Part shown: one piece after another, positions 1 to 7,494 of the stretch
Numbering within the stretch: position 1 is the first letter of the stretch
How the letters are laid out: every line of letters begins with the position of its first letter
Assembly (NCBI RefSeq): GCF_014648895.1
Contig: NZ_BMRZ01000004.1
Coordinates: 424,910-488,909 of the forward strand
Origin: Streptomyces tanashiensis
GTDB taxonomy: Bacteria > Actinomycetota > Actinomycetes > Streptomycetales > Streptomycetaceae
Length of the DNA stretch: 64,000 nucleotides
Direction of reading: 5' to 3'
Position numbers and translations under genes: made by a program
Notes under the pieces: generated by a model
Seen by the model: the letters and a program-made list of their open reading frames with translations, nothing else
What the model was told of the DNA's origin: nothing
Database searches by the model: none

Positions 1-36
1 CTCGGTGAACCGGGTGGCGATCACGGCGTCTCTCAT
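1..36 (-). CDS. Partial N-terminus, possibly IpdC-like (nitronate monooxygenase family)
   Basis: Only the first 12 codons are in the window (MRDAVIATRFTE), read leftwards. The ATG shares an ATGA overlap with the stop of ipdB, so it is the next gene of the same operon. In Mycobacterium tuberculosis the gene after ipdB is ipdC, whose product begins with a similar ...TELVG segment. The assignment to IpdC therefore rests mainly on gene order, because the fragment is too short to identify by itself. IpdC acts in C/D-ring degradation of steroids. Confidence 0.4.
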   Translation of the reverse strand, partial: MRDAVIATRFTE

Positions 37-815
37 GAGGGGACCTCCCGGTCGCGCAGCCCCTTCGGGTCGATCTCCTCGCGGATCAGCCGCAGTTCCT
101 CGGCGGTGGGCTCACGGGTGTACGGCACGTCGTCGGGGACGGTCAGCGCGAAGCCGGTGGCCGCCACGACCTCCTCGACGGTGACGCCCGGGTGCAGCGA
201 GCGCAGCCGCATGGTGCGCTCCGGCGTCTCGAAGTCGAAGACGCCCAGATCGCTGATGACGTCCGACAGGCGGTGGTAGCGGCTCGCGGAGGGTCCCGCC
301 GCGGCGGCACGGTCGTGGCCGACGCCGCAGACCATGTCGACCCGCTCGACGAAGACGCGCGTCGAGTGCTTGGGGATCCAGTAACTGGTCGGGTTGTTGA
401 GGGTGTTGACCGGGGCGCCGCGGACTCCGAGGAGCTGGCGCTTCGGCTGCGCCCAGTCGCCGATGCAGCTGATGTTCTGGTTGCCGTACCGGTCGATCTG
501 GCTCGCGCCCATCATCACGTGCCGGCGCCCGGTGGTGACCAGGGCCAGGTGCTGACGGTACGGCAGCCAGCCCTCCACCACCCGGGGCGCGGCGCCGATC
601 GCCGGAACGTCGGCGATGAGCCGCGCCTCCCCGTCGGTCAGCAGCAGGTCGGGGGAGAAGGTGAGCTTCGCGAGGCGGGCGCCGATCATCGGGACGGTGC
701 CCATGGGGGAGGCCAGGATCTCGCCGGCGTCCCGCCATGCCTCGGCGCAGGCGAGGACGCAGTACTCGGCCCGCGTGGCCGTCCCGGCCGTGGTGGTGGT
801 GTCGGTGCCGCTCAT
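33..815 (-). CDS. ipdB: IpdB, beta subunit of the steroid C-ring-opening CoA hydrolase
   Basis: A 260-residue protein of the family I CoA-transferase fold. IpdA and IpdB form a heteromer that hydrolytically opens the last steroid ring (COCHEA-CoA) in the HIP branch of catabolism. Motifs typical of mycobacterial IpdB are visible: DAGEI..SPMG near residue 30, LLLTDGEARLIAD, EGWLPYR, GRRHVMMGASQIDRYGNQN and a C-terminal DPKGLRDRE. A longer reading frame runs upstream into ipdA, but the ATG at 815 overlaps the ipdA stop as ATGA and is preceded by GAGGAAG, so it is the chosen start. The gene is coupled to ipdA upstream and to the truncated gene downstream. Confidence 0.92.
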   Translation of the reverse strand: MSGTDTTTTAGTATRAEYCVLACAEAWRDAGEILASPMGTVPMIGARLAKLTFSPDLLLTDGEARLIADVPAIGAAPRVVEGWLPYRQHLALVTTGRRHVMMGASQIDRYGNQNISCIGDWAQPKRQLLGVRGAPVNTLNNPTSYWIPKHSTRVFVERVDMVCGVGHDRAAAAGPSASRYHRLSDVISDLGVFDFETPERTMRLRSLHPGVTVEEVVAATGFALTVPDDVPYTREPTAEELRLIREEIDPKGLRDREVPS

Positions 816-1678
816 GCTTCCTCCTCGTGGAACGCCGCGACCGCGGCCTGGTAGGCGTCCTCGTCGCCGGACAGGAAGCGGGCGGTGAACTCCCGCCAGG
901 CCTCCGGGTCCCGGGCCGCCTTGACGTAGGCGCGCTGGAAGGCCTCGTCCCGGTCGTAGTCGGGGGCGCAGGAGGTGAAGTGCGCGCCGTTCGGGGTCTC
1001 GACGACACCGTCGACGAAGGCGCGCTTGAGCAGCAGCGACTGCGGTCCCGTGTCCTTGAGCAGCTCCGGGGTCTCCACGATCCGCTCGCAGGAGACGTAC
1101 GCCGCGTCGGCGGCCTCGCAGAACAGGTCGTCGAAGTACGGGTCGGGGCCGAGGTACTGGCCGTTGCCGTGCGTGTCGGCGCGGTTGAGGTGGACGAGCG
1201 CGGCGTCCAGGCGGAGCGCCGGCACGGCGACGAGCTCCTCGCGGTCGGCGTACGGGGACGTGATCGTCCGCAGCGAGGGGTTGACGGTCATCACGTCCGA
1301 GGCGAGCCCGGCCCGGATGGGCATGAAGGGCAGCCGGTGCACGGCGGCGGTCAGGCCCCACATGACCATGGCCTCGTCCAGCTCCACCAGCTCGAAGGCG
1401 CCGCGCTGCCGGGCCGCGACGAAGTGCGGCTCCAGGGGGATGGAGTCGAGCGTGGTGAAGGCCGTGACCAGCTTGCGGATCTTCCCGGCCGCGGCGAGGA
1501 GGCCGACGTCCGGGCCGCCGTACGAGACGACGGTCAGATCGGTGAGGTCGGAGCGCAGCAGCGCGCGTACCAGGGCCATCGGCTTGCGCCGCGAGCCCCA
1601 GCCGCCGATGCCGATCGTCATCCCGCTCCCGAGGCGGCCCACGACCTCCTCGGGGGTCATCGTCTTGTCCCTGCTCAC
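812..1678 (-). CDS. ipdA: IpdA, alpha subunit of the steroid C-ring-opening CoA hydrolase
   Basis: A 288-residue partner of IpdB and member of the CoA-transferase superfamily. The N-terminal block GMTIGIGGWGSRRKPMALVR and the following VVSYGGPDVGLL are the signature of actinobacterial IpdA. The complex acts on a CoA thioester made by EchA20, and the two genes are adjacent here as in the KstR2 regulon of mycobacteria. The ATG overlaps the echA20 stop as ATGA, so the three genes form one coupled leftward operon. Length is close to the M. tuberculosis protein. A generic 3-oxoacid CoA-transferase is the only alternative, and the EchA20-IpdA-IpdB order argues against it. Confidence 0.93.
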   Translation of the reverse strand: MSRDKTMTPEEVVGRLGSGMTIGIGGWGSRRKPMALVRALLRSDLTDLTVVSYGGPDVGLLAAAGKIRKLVTAFTTLDSIPLEPHFVAARQRGAFELVELDEAMVMWGLTAAVHRLPFMPIRAGLASDVMTVNPSLRTITSPYADREELVAVPALRLDAALVHLNRADTHGNGQYLGPDPYFDDLFCEAADAAYVSCERIVETPELLKDTGPQSLLLKRAFVDGVVETPNGAHFTSCAPDYDRDEAFQRAYVKAARDPEAWREFTARFLSGDEDAYQAAVAAFHEEEA

Positions 1679-2457
1679 GACTGCTGCTCCTTGTCCGTGT
1701 CGATGGCCGAGTCCTGGCCGGCCCTGCCGAACGTGTCGCGCACCCGGTCGGCGACGCCGCTGAGGTTGGCCTCGAAGGTGAAGCCCTGTTCGAAGCGGTA
1801 GCTGCGGTGGACGTCCACCGGGTCGATGCCGTTGATCGCGGCCTTGGCGAGCCGGATCAGTTGCCCGTCCTTGGCGGCGATCTCCCGGGCGAGTTCGAGC
1901 GCCGCGTCGAGCAGCCGCTCGCGGGGCACGACCCGCCAGACCGAGCCGTGCCGGTGCAGCTCCTCGGCGGTGACCGTGCGCGAGGTGTAGTAGAGGGCCC
2001 GCATCAGCTGCTGCGGGACGAGCCGGGCCAGGTGCGTGGCGGCGCCGAGCGCGCCCCGGTCCAGCTCGGGCAGGCCGAAGGTCGCGTCCTCGGAGGCGAC
2101 GATCGCGTCGGCGTTGCCGACCAGGCCGATGCCGCCGCCGAGGCAGAAGCCGTGCACGGCGGCGACCACCGGCACCTCGCAGTCGTAGACGGCGGCGAAG
2201 GCCTCGTAGCAGCCGCGGTTGGCGCCCAGGAGGGCGTCGTGCCCGGGCGTGCGCTGGATCTCCTTGATGTCGACGCCCGCGTTGAAGCCGCGGCCCTCCG
2301 CGGTGAGCACGACGCAGCGCACCTCGGGATCGGCACCGGCGGCCCGTACCGCGGCGGCGAGGTCGTACCAGCCCTTTACGGGGAGGGCGTTGACCGGGGG
2401 GAAGTCGACGGTGACGACGGCGATGCCCTTGTCGGGGGCGGAGGTGGAGACACCCAT
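1675..2457 (-). CDS. echA20: EchA20, crotonase-family ring hydrolase of steroid C/D-ring degradation
   Basis: A 260-residue crotonase-fold protein. In M. tuberculosis, EchA20 hydrolyses HIEC-CoA (D-ring opening) to give the substrate of IpdAB. Conserved segments include TVDFPPVNALP near the N-terminus, EGRGFNAGVDIKE (oxyanion-hole region, about residues 54-66), HGFCLGGGIGLVGN (second oxyanion region) and EDATFGLPELDRGALGAATH. The C-terminal SYRFEQGFTFEANLSGVADR also matches EchA20 orthologues rather than beta-oxidation crotonases. First gene of the leftward ipd operon, and divergent from two SDR genes across a 78-bp gap that holds a KstR2-like palindrome. ATG start at 2457. Confidence 0.92.
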   Translation of the reverse strand: MGVSTSAPDKGIAVVTVDFPPVNALPVKGWYDLAAAVRAAGADPEVRCVVLTAEGRGFNAGVDIKEIQRTPGHDALLGANRGCYEAFAAVYDCEVPVVAAVHGFCLGGGIGLVGNADAIVASEDATFGLPELDRGALGAATHLARLVPQQLMRALYYTSRTVTAEELHRHGSVWRVVPRERLLDAALELAREIAAKDGQLIRLAKAAINGIDPVDVHRSYRFEQGFTFEANLSGVADRVRDTFGRAGQDSAIDTDKEQQS

Positions 2458-2478
2458 GAGCAGATCAGCTACCTTTCC

Positions 2479-2492
2479 ACCAAACGTTTGTT
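2479..2492. promoter_or_regulatory. KstR2-like operator between echA20 and the SDR genes
   Basis: The 14 bp ACCAAACGTTTGTT matches the published mycobacterial KstR2 consensus AnCAAGnnCTTGnT at every fixed position except the inner G/C pair, which is A/T here. A 10-bp perfect core, CAAACGTTTG, lies at 2481-2490. A second, offset pair TTCCACC (2475-2481) and GGTGGAA (2494-2500) overlaps it. The element sits in the divergent gap between two transcription units that are KstR2 targets in mycobacteria. Repression relieved by HIP-CoA is inferred from that system; no kstR2 gene is in the window. Confidence 0.6.
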
Positions 2493-2535
2493 AGGTGGAA
2501 GATAGCAGCGGTTCGCGCGCTGCGGGAGGTGTCCA

Positions 2536-3312
2536 TTGCCAGTCACCATCGATCTGTCGGGATCCGTCGCCGTCGTCACCGGCGGCACGAGGGGCGTCGG
2601 CGCGGGGATCACCAGAACCCTGCTCGAAGCCGGCGCGGAGGTCGTGACCTGCGCGCGAAGGGCCCCCGACAAGCCCGTCGAGGCAGCCGGGCGCACGGCC
2701 CGCTTCCTCCCCGTCGACCTGCGCGACCCGGCCGCCGTCGCGGACTTCTTCGACCGGGTGCGCGACGACCACGGACGGCTGGACGTCCTGGTCAACAACG
2801 CCGGGGGGACGCCCTTCCGGATGCTCGGCGACGGTGCGGCCGAACAGCAGGCCCGGGTCGTCGAACTGAACCTCGTCGCCCCCCTGACCGCCTCCCTCGC
2901 CGCGTACGAGGTGATGCGCCGTCAGGCTGTCGGCGGCTCCATCATCATGATCGGCAGCGTCAGCGCCACCCGCCCCTCGCCGGGCAGCGCCGCCTACGGA
3001 GCCGCCAAGGCGGGCCTGGACAACCTCGCCAGGTCCATGGCGGTCGAATGGGCGCCCCTGGTACGGGTCAACACGCTCGTCCCCGGCATGGTGCGCACCG
3101 AACTCTCCCACCTGCACTACGGGGACGAGGACGGCATCGCCTCCGTCGGCCGCACCGTACCGCTCGGCCGGCTCGCCGAGCCCTCCGACATCGGCGACGC
3201 CTGCGTCTTCCTCGCCTCCGAACGGGCCGCGTACATCAGCGGCGCCAGCCTGCTCGTGCACGGAGGCGGGGAACGTCCGGCCTTCCTGGACGCGGCCACG
3301 GCCAACCACTGA
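2536..3312 (+). CDS. SDR oxidoreductase, Rv3549c-type (C/D-ring steroid catabolism)
   Basis: A 258-residue classical short-chain dehydrogenase/reductase. The cofactor motif is TGGTRGVG near residue 16, followed by NNAG and a catalytic Ser with a YGAAK Tyr-Lys pair (about residues 155-159). The start is a TTG at 2536, six bases after the Shine-Dalgarno GGGAGG, giving MPVTIDLSG. M. tuberculosis has an SDR of the same size (Rv3549c) next to echA20, and the same divergent arrangement is seen here. It probably oxidises or reduces a hydroxy/oxo CoA intermediate of the HIP pathway, but the exact step is not shown by the sequence. The next SDR follows 25 bp later in the same unit. Confidence 0.85.
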   Translation: MPVTIDLSGSVAVVTGGTRGVGAGITRTLLEAGAEVVTCARRAPDKPVEAAGRTARFLPVDLRDPAAVADFFDRVRDDHGRLDVLVNNAGGTPFRMLGDGAAEQQARVVELNLVAPLTASLAAYEVMRRQAVGGSIIMIGSVSATRPSPGSAAYGAAKAGLDNLARSMAVEWAPLVRVNTLVPGMVRTELSHLHYGDEDGIASVGRTVPLGRLAEPSDIGDACVFLASERAAYISGASLLVHGGGERPAFLDAATANH

Positions 3313-3337
3313 AACCACTCACCGAAAGGCACCCACC

Positions 3338-4249
3338 ATGACTGGACTGTGCAACGGACGCGTCGTCGTCGTCACCGGCGCCGGCCGCGGGCTCGGCCGC
3401 GCGCACGCGCTCGCCTTCGCCGCCGAGGGCGCCAAGGTCGTCGTCAACGACCTCGGCGTCGGCCTCGACGGCACCGGAGCGGGAGCCGGGCCCGCCCAGC
3501 AGGTCGTCGACGAGATCACCGCCTCGGGCGGCGAGGCGGTCGCCCACGGCGGCGACATCGCCACCGCCGACGGCGCGGCCTCGCTCGTCGCCACCGCCCT
3601 CGACGCCTTCGGCCGCCTCGACACCCTCGTCAACAACGCCGGCTTCCTGCGCGACCGCATGCTGGTCAACCTCGGCGAGGACGACTGGGACGCCGTCATG
3701 CGCGTCCACCTCAAGGGCCACTTCCTGCCGCTCCGGCACGCCGCCGCGTACTGGCGGGCGGAGGCCAAGGCCGGACGCGAGCCCGTCGCCCGCGTGATCA
3801 ACACCAGCTCCGGCGCGGGCCTGCTCGGCAGCGTCGGCCAGGGCAACTACGCCGCCGCCAAGGCCGGGATCGTCGGCCTGACCCTGGTCGCGTCCGCCGA
3901 GATGGGCCGGTACGGGGTCCAGGTCAACGCGATCGCCCCCGCCGCGCGCACCCGGATGACCGAGCAGACCTTCGCGGAGACGATGGCCGCGCCCTCGGGG
4001 GGCGGTTTCGACGCGATGGCCCCGGAGAACGTCTCCCCGCTCGTCGTCTGGCTGGGCTCCGCGGCCTCGGCCTGCGTCACCGGGCGGGTCTTCGAGGCCG
4101 AGGCGGGCCGGATCACGGTCATGGAGGGCTGGCGTCCCGGCCCGACGGCCGACAAGGGCGCGCGCTGGACGCCGACGGAGGCGGGCGAGACGACCCTGAA
4201 ACTCCTGGCGGCCGCGGAGCCCCCGCACCCGGTGTACGGCACGCACTGA
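3338..4249 (+). CDS. SDR oxidoreductase, Rv3548c-type
   Basis: A 303-residue SDR with a TGAGRGLG cofactor motif close to the N-terminus, NNAG near residue 105 and a YAAAK catalytic pair. It is longer than the preceding SDR. The extended region after the cofactor motif (VVNDLGVGLDG...) and the C-terminal extension are typical of the 17beta-HSD4/multifunctional-enzyme SDR branch that includes Rv3548c. Because it follows the Rv3549c-like gene directly and lies opposite echA20, it is inferred to act in C/D-ring or side-chain CoA metabolism. The substrate cannot be read from the sequence. An alternative is a generic 3-hydroxyacyl-CoA dehydrogenase. Confidence 0.83.
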   Translation: MTGLCNGRVVVVTGAGRGLGRAHALAFAAEGAKVVVNDLGVGLDGTGAGAGPAQQVVDEITASGGEAVAHGGDIATADGAASLVATALDAFGRLDTLVNNAGFLRDRMLVNLGEDDWDAVMRVHLKGHFLPLRHAAAYWRAEAKAGREPVARVINTSSGAGLLGSVGQGNYAAAKAGIVGLTLVASAEMGRYGVQVNAIAPAARTRMTEQTFAETMAAPSGGGFDAMAPENVSPLVVWLGSAASACVTGRVFEAEAGRITVMEGWRPGPTADKGARWTPTEAGETTLKLLAAAEPPHPVYGTH

Positions 4250-4338
4250 CCCGACGCGTCCTGCCGGCGCACGGCGCCCGCACCCGGCCCCCGCGCGGGC
4301 CCACGGCCGCGTCCCTGAGTGGGCCCACGCCCCGCGCC

Positions 4339-4570
4339 GTGTGGGCAATCGTCCCGCATGGGGGTCCCCCCTGGACGAAGTCCTTGGGGGAGGGACGGGT
4401 GGGCACACGGGACGGCGCCCTTCAGCGGCGCCCCCGCGTTCCGCGCCTGGACCCGCACCACCAGCGTGCTGCACCCGTGGTGTGGGTCAGGGCGCGGGAG
4501 CCTCTGGCGCCGGCAGGGCGCCGTCCGTTGTGCCCACCCGTTCCGCCCCAGCGGAACGAATGCCCACAAC
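4339..4570. repeat. MITE-like palindromic intergenic element
   Basis: This non-coding stretch has nested inverted repeats. The outer ends, 4339-4357 (GTGTGGGCAATCGTCCCGC) and the complement of 4551-4570 (GTTGTGGGCATTCGTTCCGC), match with a few differences. Inner 30-bp arms at 4392-4421 and 4515-4544 are inverted copies with about three mismatches. Smaller hairpins lie at 4365-4391 and 4541-4556. No transposase is present. Similar GTGGGCA...TGCCCAC palindromes are familiar from Streptomyces intergenic regions, so this is probably a dispersed non-autonomous repeat; that last point is from memory. Confidence 0.6.
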
Positions 4571-4640
4571 GGGCGGGCGCGGCGCGCAACAGGCGGGCCC
4601 GGCGCGTGACCCGGGCTCCGACAACTGGCCCCGTGAGGGT

Positions 4641-4657
4641 TTCCCGCTCACCGGGAA
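4641..4657. promoter_or_regulatory. Putative IclR-type operator of the hsaEGF-ksh operon
   Basis: TTCCCGCTCACCGGGAA is an inverted repeat with arms TTCCCG/CGGGAA. It begins 92 bp before the hsaE start. A -10-like TAGCCT lies at 4689-4694, 48 bp from the left end of the site. Near-identical palindromes occur upstream of hsaA2 (13545) and fadD3 (25593). The IclR-family gene at 11286-12167 is the only classical regulator in the steroid region and is the likely binding protein. Confidence 0.6.
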
Positions 4658-4732
4658 CGGGCGCTCCCGGCGGGCCGCGGCACCGGCCTAGCCTCGCCGG
4701 ACAGCCCCAACCGCCCGCAGGAGGGACCCGCC

Positions 4733-5515
4733 ATGCTCACGGACCGCCAGAGACACGAGGCGGCCGAGCTGCTGCGCTCCGCCGAACACGGTGTCACGCC
4801 GATCGCCCCGCTGACCGAGGCGTACCCCGGCATCGACACCGAGGACGCGTACGAGATCCAGCTCGTCAACATCCGGCACCGCCTCGCGGCCGGGGCGGAG
4901 GTGCGCGGCCACAAGGTCGGCCTGTCCTCCCCGGTCATGCAGCGGATGATGGGCGTCGACGAACCGGACTACGGCCATCTGCTCCACGACATGGAGCTGC
5001 GGTCCGACGTCCCCGTCACCGCCGCCCGCTACTGCTCTCCGCGCGTCGAGGTCGAGGTCGGCTTCGTCCTCGGCGACGACCTGCCGGGCGAGGGCTGCAC
5101 CCCGGCGGACGTCCTCGCGGCCACCGAGCGCGTCGTGCCCGCGCTGGAGCTGATCGACAGCAGGATCCGCGACTGGCGGATCACCATCGCCGACACCATC
5201 GCGGACAACGCCTCCTCCGCCGGATACGTGATCGGGGAGGGCCGGGACCCCCGCGAGCTCGACCTCAAGGCGATCGACGCCCGGCTGAGCAGCGGCGGTG
5301 AGCTCCTCGCCGAGGGCCGCAGCGACGCCGTGCTCGGTGACCCGGCCCTCTCCGTCGCCTGGCTCGCCCGTACCGTCGCCCGCTTCGGCGTGCCCTTGAG
5401 GAAGGGGCACGTGGTGCTGCCCGGTTCGTGCACCCGGGCCGTCGACGTGGCGCCCGGGGCCGTCTTCACGGCCGAGTTCACCGGCCTCGGCTCCGTCTCC
5501 CTCTCGTTCATCTGA
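4733..5515 (+). CDS. hsaE: HsaE, 2-hydroxyhexa-2,4-dienoate hydratase
   Basis: A 260-residue member of the fumarylacetoacetase/vinylpyruvate hydratase family. It hydrates the enol dienoate released from steroid ring A by HsaD to 4-hydroxy-2-oxohexanoate. Typical family features are the N-terminal TPIAPLTEAYPGID, GHKVGLSSPVMQ, the metal-binding R.EVEVGFVLGDDL block (about residues 103-115), ELIDSRI.DW..TIADTIADN and a C-terminal GSCTRAVDV.PG. Length equals M. tuberculosis HsaE. First gene of an hsaE-hsaG-hsaF-kshA-kshB operon. Generic mhpD-type hydratases look alike; the steroid role follows from the neighbours. Confidence 0.93.
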   Translation: MLTDRQRHEAAELLRSAEHGVTPIAPLTEAYPGIDTEDAYEIQLVNIRHRLAAGAEVRGHKVGLSSPVMQRMMGVDEPDYGHLLHDMELRSDVPVTAARYCSPRVEVEVGFVLGDDLPGEGCTPADVLAATERVVPALELIDSRIRDWRITIADTIADNASSAGYVIGEGRDPRELDLKAIDARLSSGGELLAEGRSDAVLGDPALSVAWLARTVARFGVPLRKGHVVLPGSCTRAVDVAPGAVFTAEFTGLGSVSLSFI

Positions 5516-5522
5516 GGTGATC

Positions 5523-6434
5523 ATGACCATCAAGACAAAGGCGACCGCCGCCATCGTCGGATCCGGCAACATCGGCACCGACCTGCTGTACAAGCTCCTG
5601 CGCTCCGAGCACGTCGAACCCCGCTGGATGATCGGCGTCGACCCGGCGAGCGAGGGCCTCGCCCGCGCCGCCCGGGCAGGCCTGGAGGCCAGCCACGAGG
5701 GCGTCGAACGGCTCCTCGCCCAGGACGAGAAGCCCGACATCGTCTTCGAGGCCACCAGCGCCTCCGTCCACCGGGCCAACGCCCCCCACTACGCCGAACT
5801 CGGCATCAAGGCCGTCGATCTCACCCCGGCGGCCGTCGGCCCCGCCGTCGTGCCGCCCGCCAATCTCCGCGAGCACCTCGACCGGCCCAACGTCAACATG
5901 ATCACCTGCGGCGGACAGGCCACCATCCCCATGGTGTACGCGGTCTCCCGCGTCGTCCCGGTGGCGTACGCGGAGATCGTCGCCTCGGTCGCCTCCGTCT
6001 CCGCCGGCCCCGGAACCCGCGCGAACATCGACGAGTTCACCCGTACCACCTCGCGCGGCATCGAGAGCATCGGCGGTGCCGAACGCGGCAAGGCCATCAT
6101 CATCCTCAACCCGGCCGAGCCGCCCGTCATGATGCGCGACACCGTCTTCTGCGCCGTCCCCGAGGACGCGGACCGGGCCGCCATCGCCCTCTCCGTCAAG
6201 GAGATCGCCGACCAGGTCGCCGCCTACGTGCCCGGCTACCGGCTGCGCGCGGAACCGCAGTTCGACGATCCCAGCCCGGAGAACGGCGGGATGGCCCGCG
6301 TCGCGATCTTCCTGGAGGTGGAGGGCGCGGGCGACTACCTGCCGCCCTACGCCGGAAACCTCGACATCATGACCGCCGCCGCCACCAAGGTCGGCGAGGA
6401 GTTCGCCCAGGCGATCCTCGCTCCCGGCGCATAA
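5523..6434 (+). CDS. hsaG: HsaG, acylating propanal/acetaldehyde dehydrogenase
   Basis: A 303-residue CoA-acylating aldehyde dehydrogenase that converts the aldehyde from HsaF into propionyl-CoA and works as a complex with the aldolase, passing the aldehyde by channelling. The NAD site is VGSGNIGTDL near the N-terminus. The catalytic Cys lies in NMITCGGQATIPM (about residue 127). A GTG at 5517 is in frame, but the ATG at 5523 has GAGG at a better distance and gives the exact family length, so it was chosen. It follows hsaE by 7 bp and precedes hsaF by 12 bp. Confidence 0.94.
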   Translation: MTIKTKATAAIVGSGNIGTDLLYKLLRSEHVEPRWMIGVDPASEGLARAARAGLEASHEGVERLLAQDEKPDIVFEATSASVHRANAPHYAELGIKAVDLTPAAVGPAVVPPANLREHLDRPNVNMITCGGQATIPMVYAVSRVVPVAYAEIVASVASVSAGPGTRANIDEFTRTTSRGIESIGGAERGKAIIILNPAEPPVMMRDTVFCAVPEDADRAAIALSVKEIADQVAAYVPGYRLRAEPQFDDPSPENGGMARVAIFLEVEGAGDYLPPYAGNLDIMTAAATKVGEEFAQAILAPGA

Positions 6435-6446
6435 GGAGCACCTCGC

Positions 6447-7469
6447 ATGCCCTACTCGGACACCCTCGACATCAGGATCACCGACTCCTCGCTGCGCGAC
6501 GGCTCGCACGCCAAGCGGCACCGGTTCACCGCCGAGGACGTACGGTCCGTCGTCGCCGCCCTCGACGACGCCGGCGTCCCCGTGATCGAGGTGACGCACG
6601 GCGACGGGCTCGGCGGATCCTCCTTCAACTACGGCTTCTCCAGGACCCCCGAACAGGAACTGATCAAGGTCGCGGCCGACACCGCGCGGCGGGCCAGGAT
6701 CGCCTTCCTGATGCTCCCCGGACTCGGCGTCAAGGACGACATCCGCGCCGCCCACGGCAACGGCGCCGGCATCTGCCGCATCGCCACCCACTGCACCGAG
6801 GCCGACATCGCGGAACAGCACTTCGGACTCGCCCGGGAGAGGGGCCTGGAGACCGTGGGCTTCCTGATGATGGCCCACTCCACGACCCCCGGTGAACTCG
6901 CCCGACAGGGCCGCATCATGGCCGACGCGGGCTGCCAGTGCGTGTACGTGGTCGACTCGGCCGGCGCCATGGTCATGGACGACGTGACCGCCCGGGTGGA
7001 GGCCCTGGTCTCCGAGCTCGGCGACGACGCCCAGGTCGGCTTCCACGGACACGAGAACCTGGCCCTCGGCACCGGCAACTCCATCGCCGCGATCAAGGCC
7101 GGAGCCCTGCAGATCGACGGCTCCACCCGCCGGCTCGGCGCCGGCGCGGGCAACACGGCCGTCGAGGCCCTGGTCGCCGTCTGCGCCAAGATGGGCATCC
7201 GCACCGGCATCGACGTACTGAAGATCATCGACGCGGCCGAGGACGTGGTCCGCCCGGTCATGGACGACGAGTGCCGGCTCGACCGGCTCGCCCTGCTGAT
7301 GGGCCACGCCGGCGTCTACTCCAGCTTCCTCAAGCACGCCTACCGGCAGGCCGAGCGCTACGGCGTCTCCGGCGCCGAGATCCTCCTGCGCGCGGGCGAA
7401 CGCCGGCTGGTCGGCGGCCAGGAGGACCAGCTCATCGACATCGCCGTGGAACTCGCCGCACAGCACTGA
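6447..7469 (+). CDS. hsaF: HsaF, 4-hydroxy-2-oxohexanoate aldolase
   Basis: A 340-residue class II DmpG/BphI-type aldolase that splits 4-hydroxy-2-oxohexanoate into pyruvate and propanal. Seen are the HMGL-like TIM barrel start ITDSSLRDGSHAKRHRF (the DxxLRDG metal/substrate motif), EVTHGDGLGGSS, the GFHGHENL.LGTGNS strand and the glycine-rich RRLGAGAGNTAVE segment. The C-terminal helical domain that contacts the dehydrogenase partner is present. The last domain contains a HAGVYSSFLKHA block. Its position directly after hsaG fits the known complex. Confidence 0.94.
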   Translation: MPYSDTLDIRITDSSLRDGSHAKRHRFTAEDVRSVVAALDDAGVPVIEVTHGDGLGGSSFNYGFSRTPEQELIKVAADTARRARIAFLMLPGLGVKDDIRAAHGNGAGICRIATHCTEADIAEQHFGLARERGLETVGFLMMAHSTTPGELARQGRIMADAGCQCVYVVDSAGAMVMDDVTARVEALVSELGDDAQVGFHGHENLALGTGNSIAAIKAGALQIDGSTRRLGAGAGNTAVEALVAVCAKMGIRTGIDVLKIIDAAEDVVRPVMDDECRLDRLALLMGHAGVYSSFLKHAYRQAERYGVSGAEILLRAGERRLVGGQEDQLIDIAVELAAQH

Positions 7470-7494
7470 ACCGACGGAAACCAGGAGGGACGAG

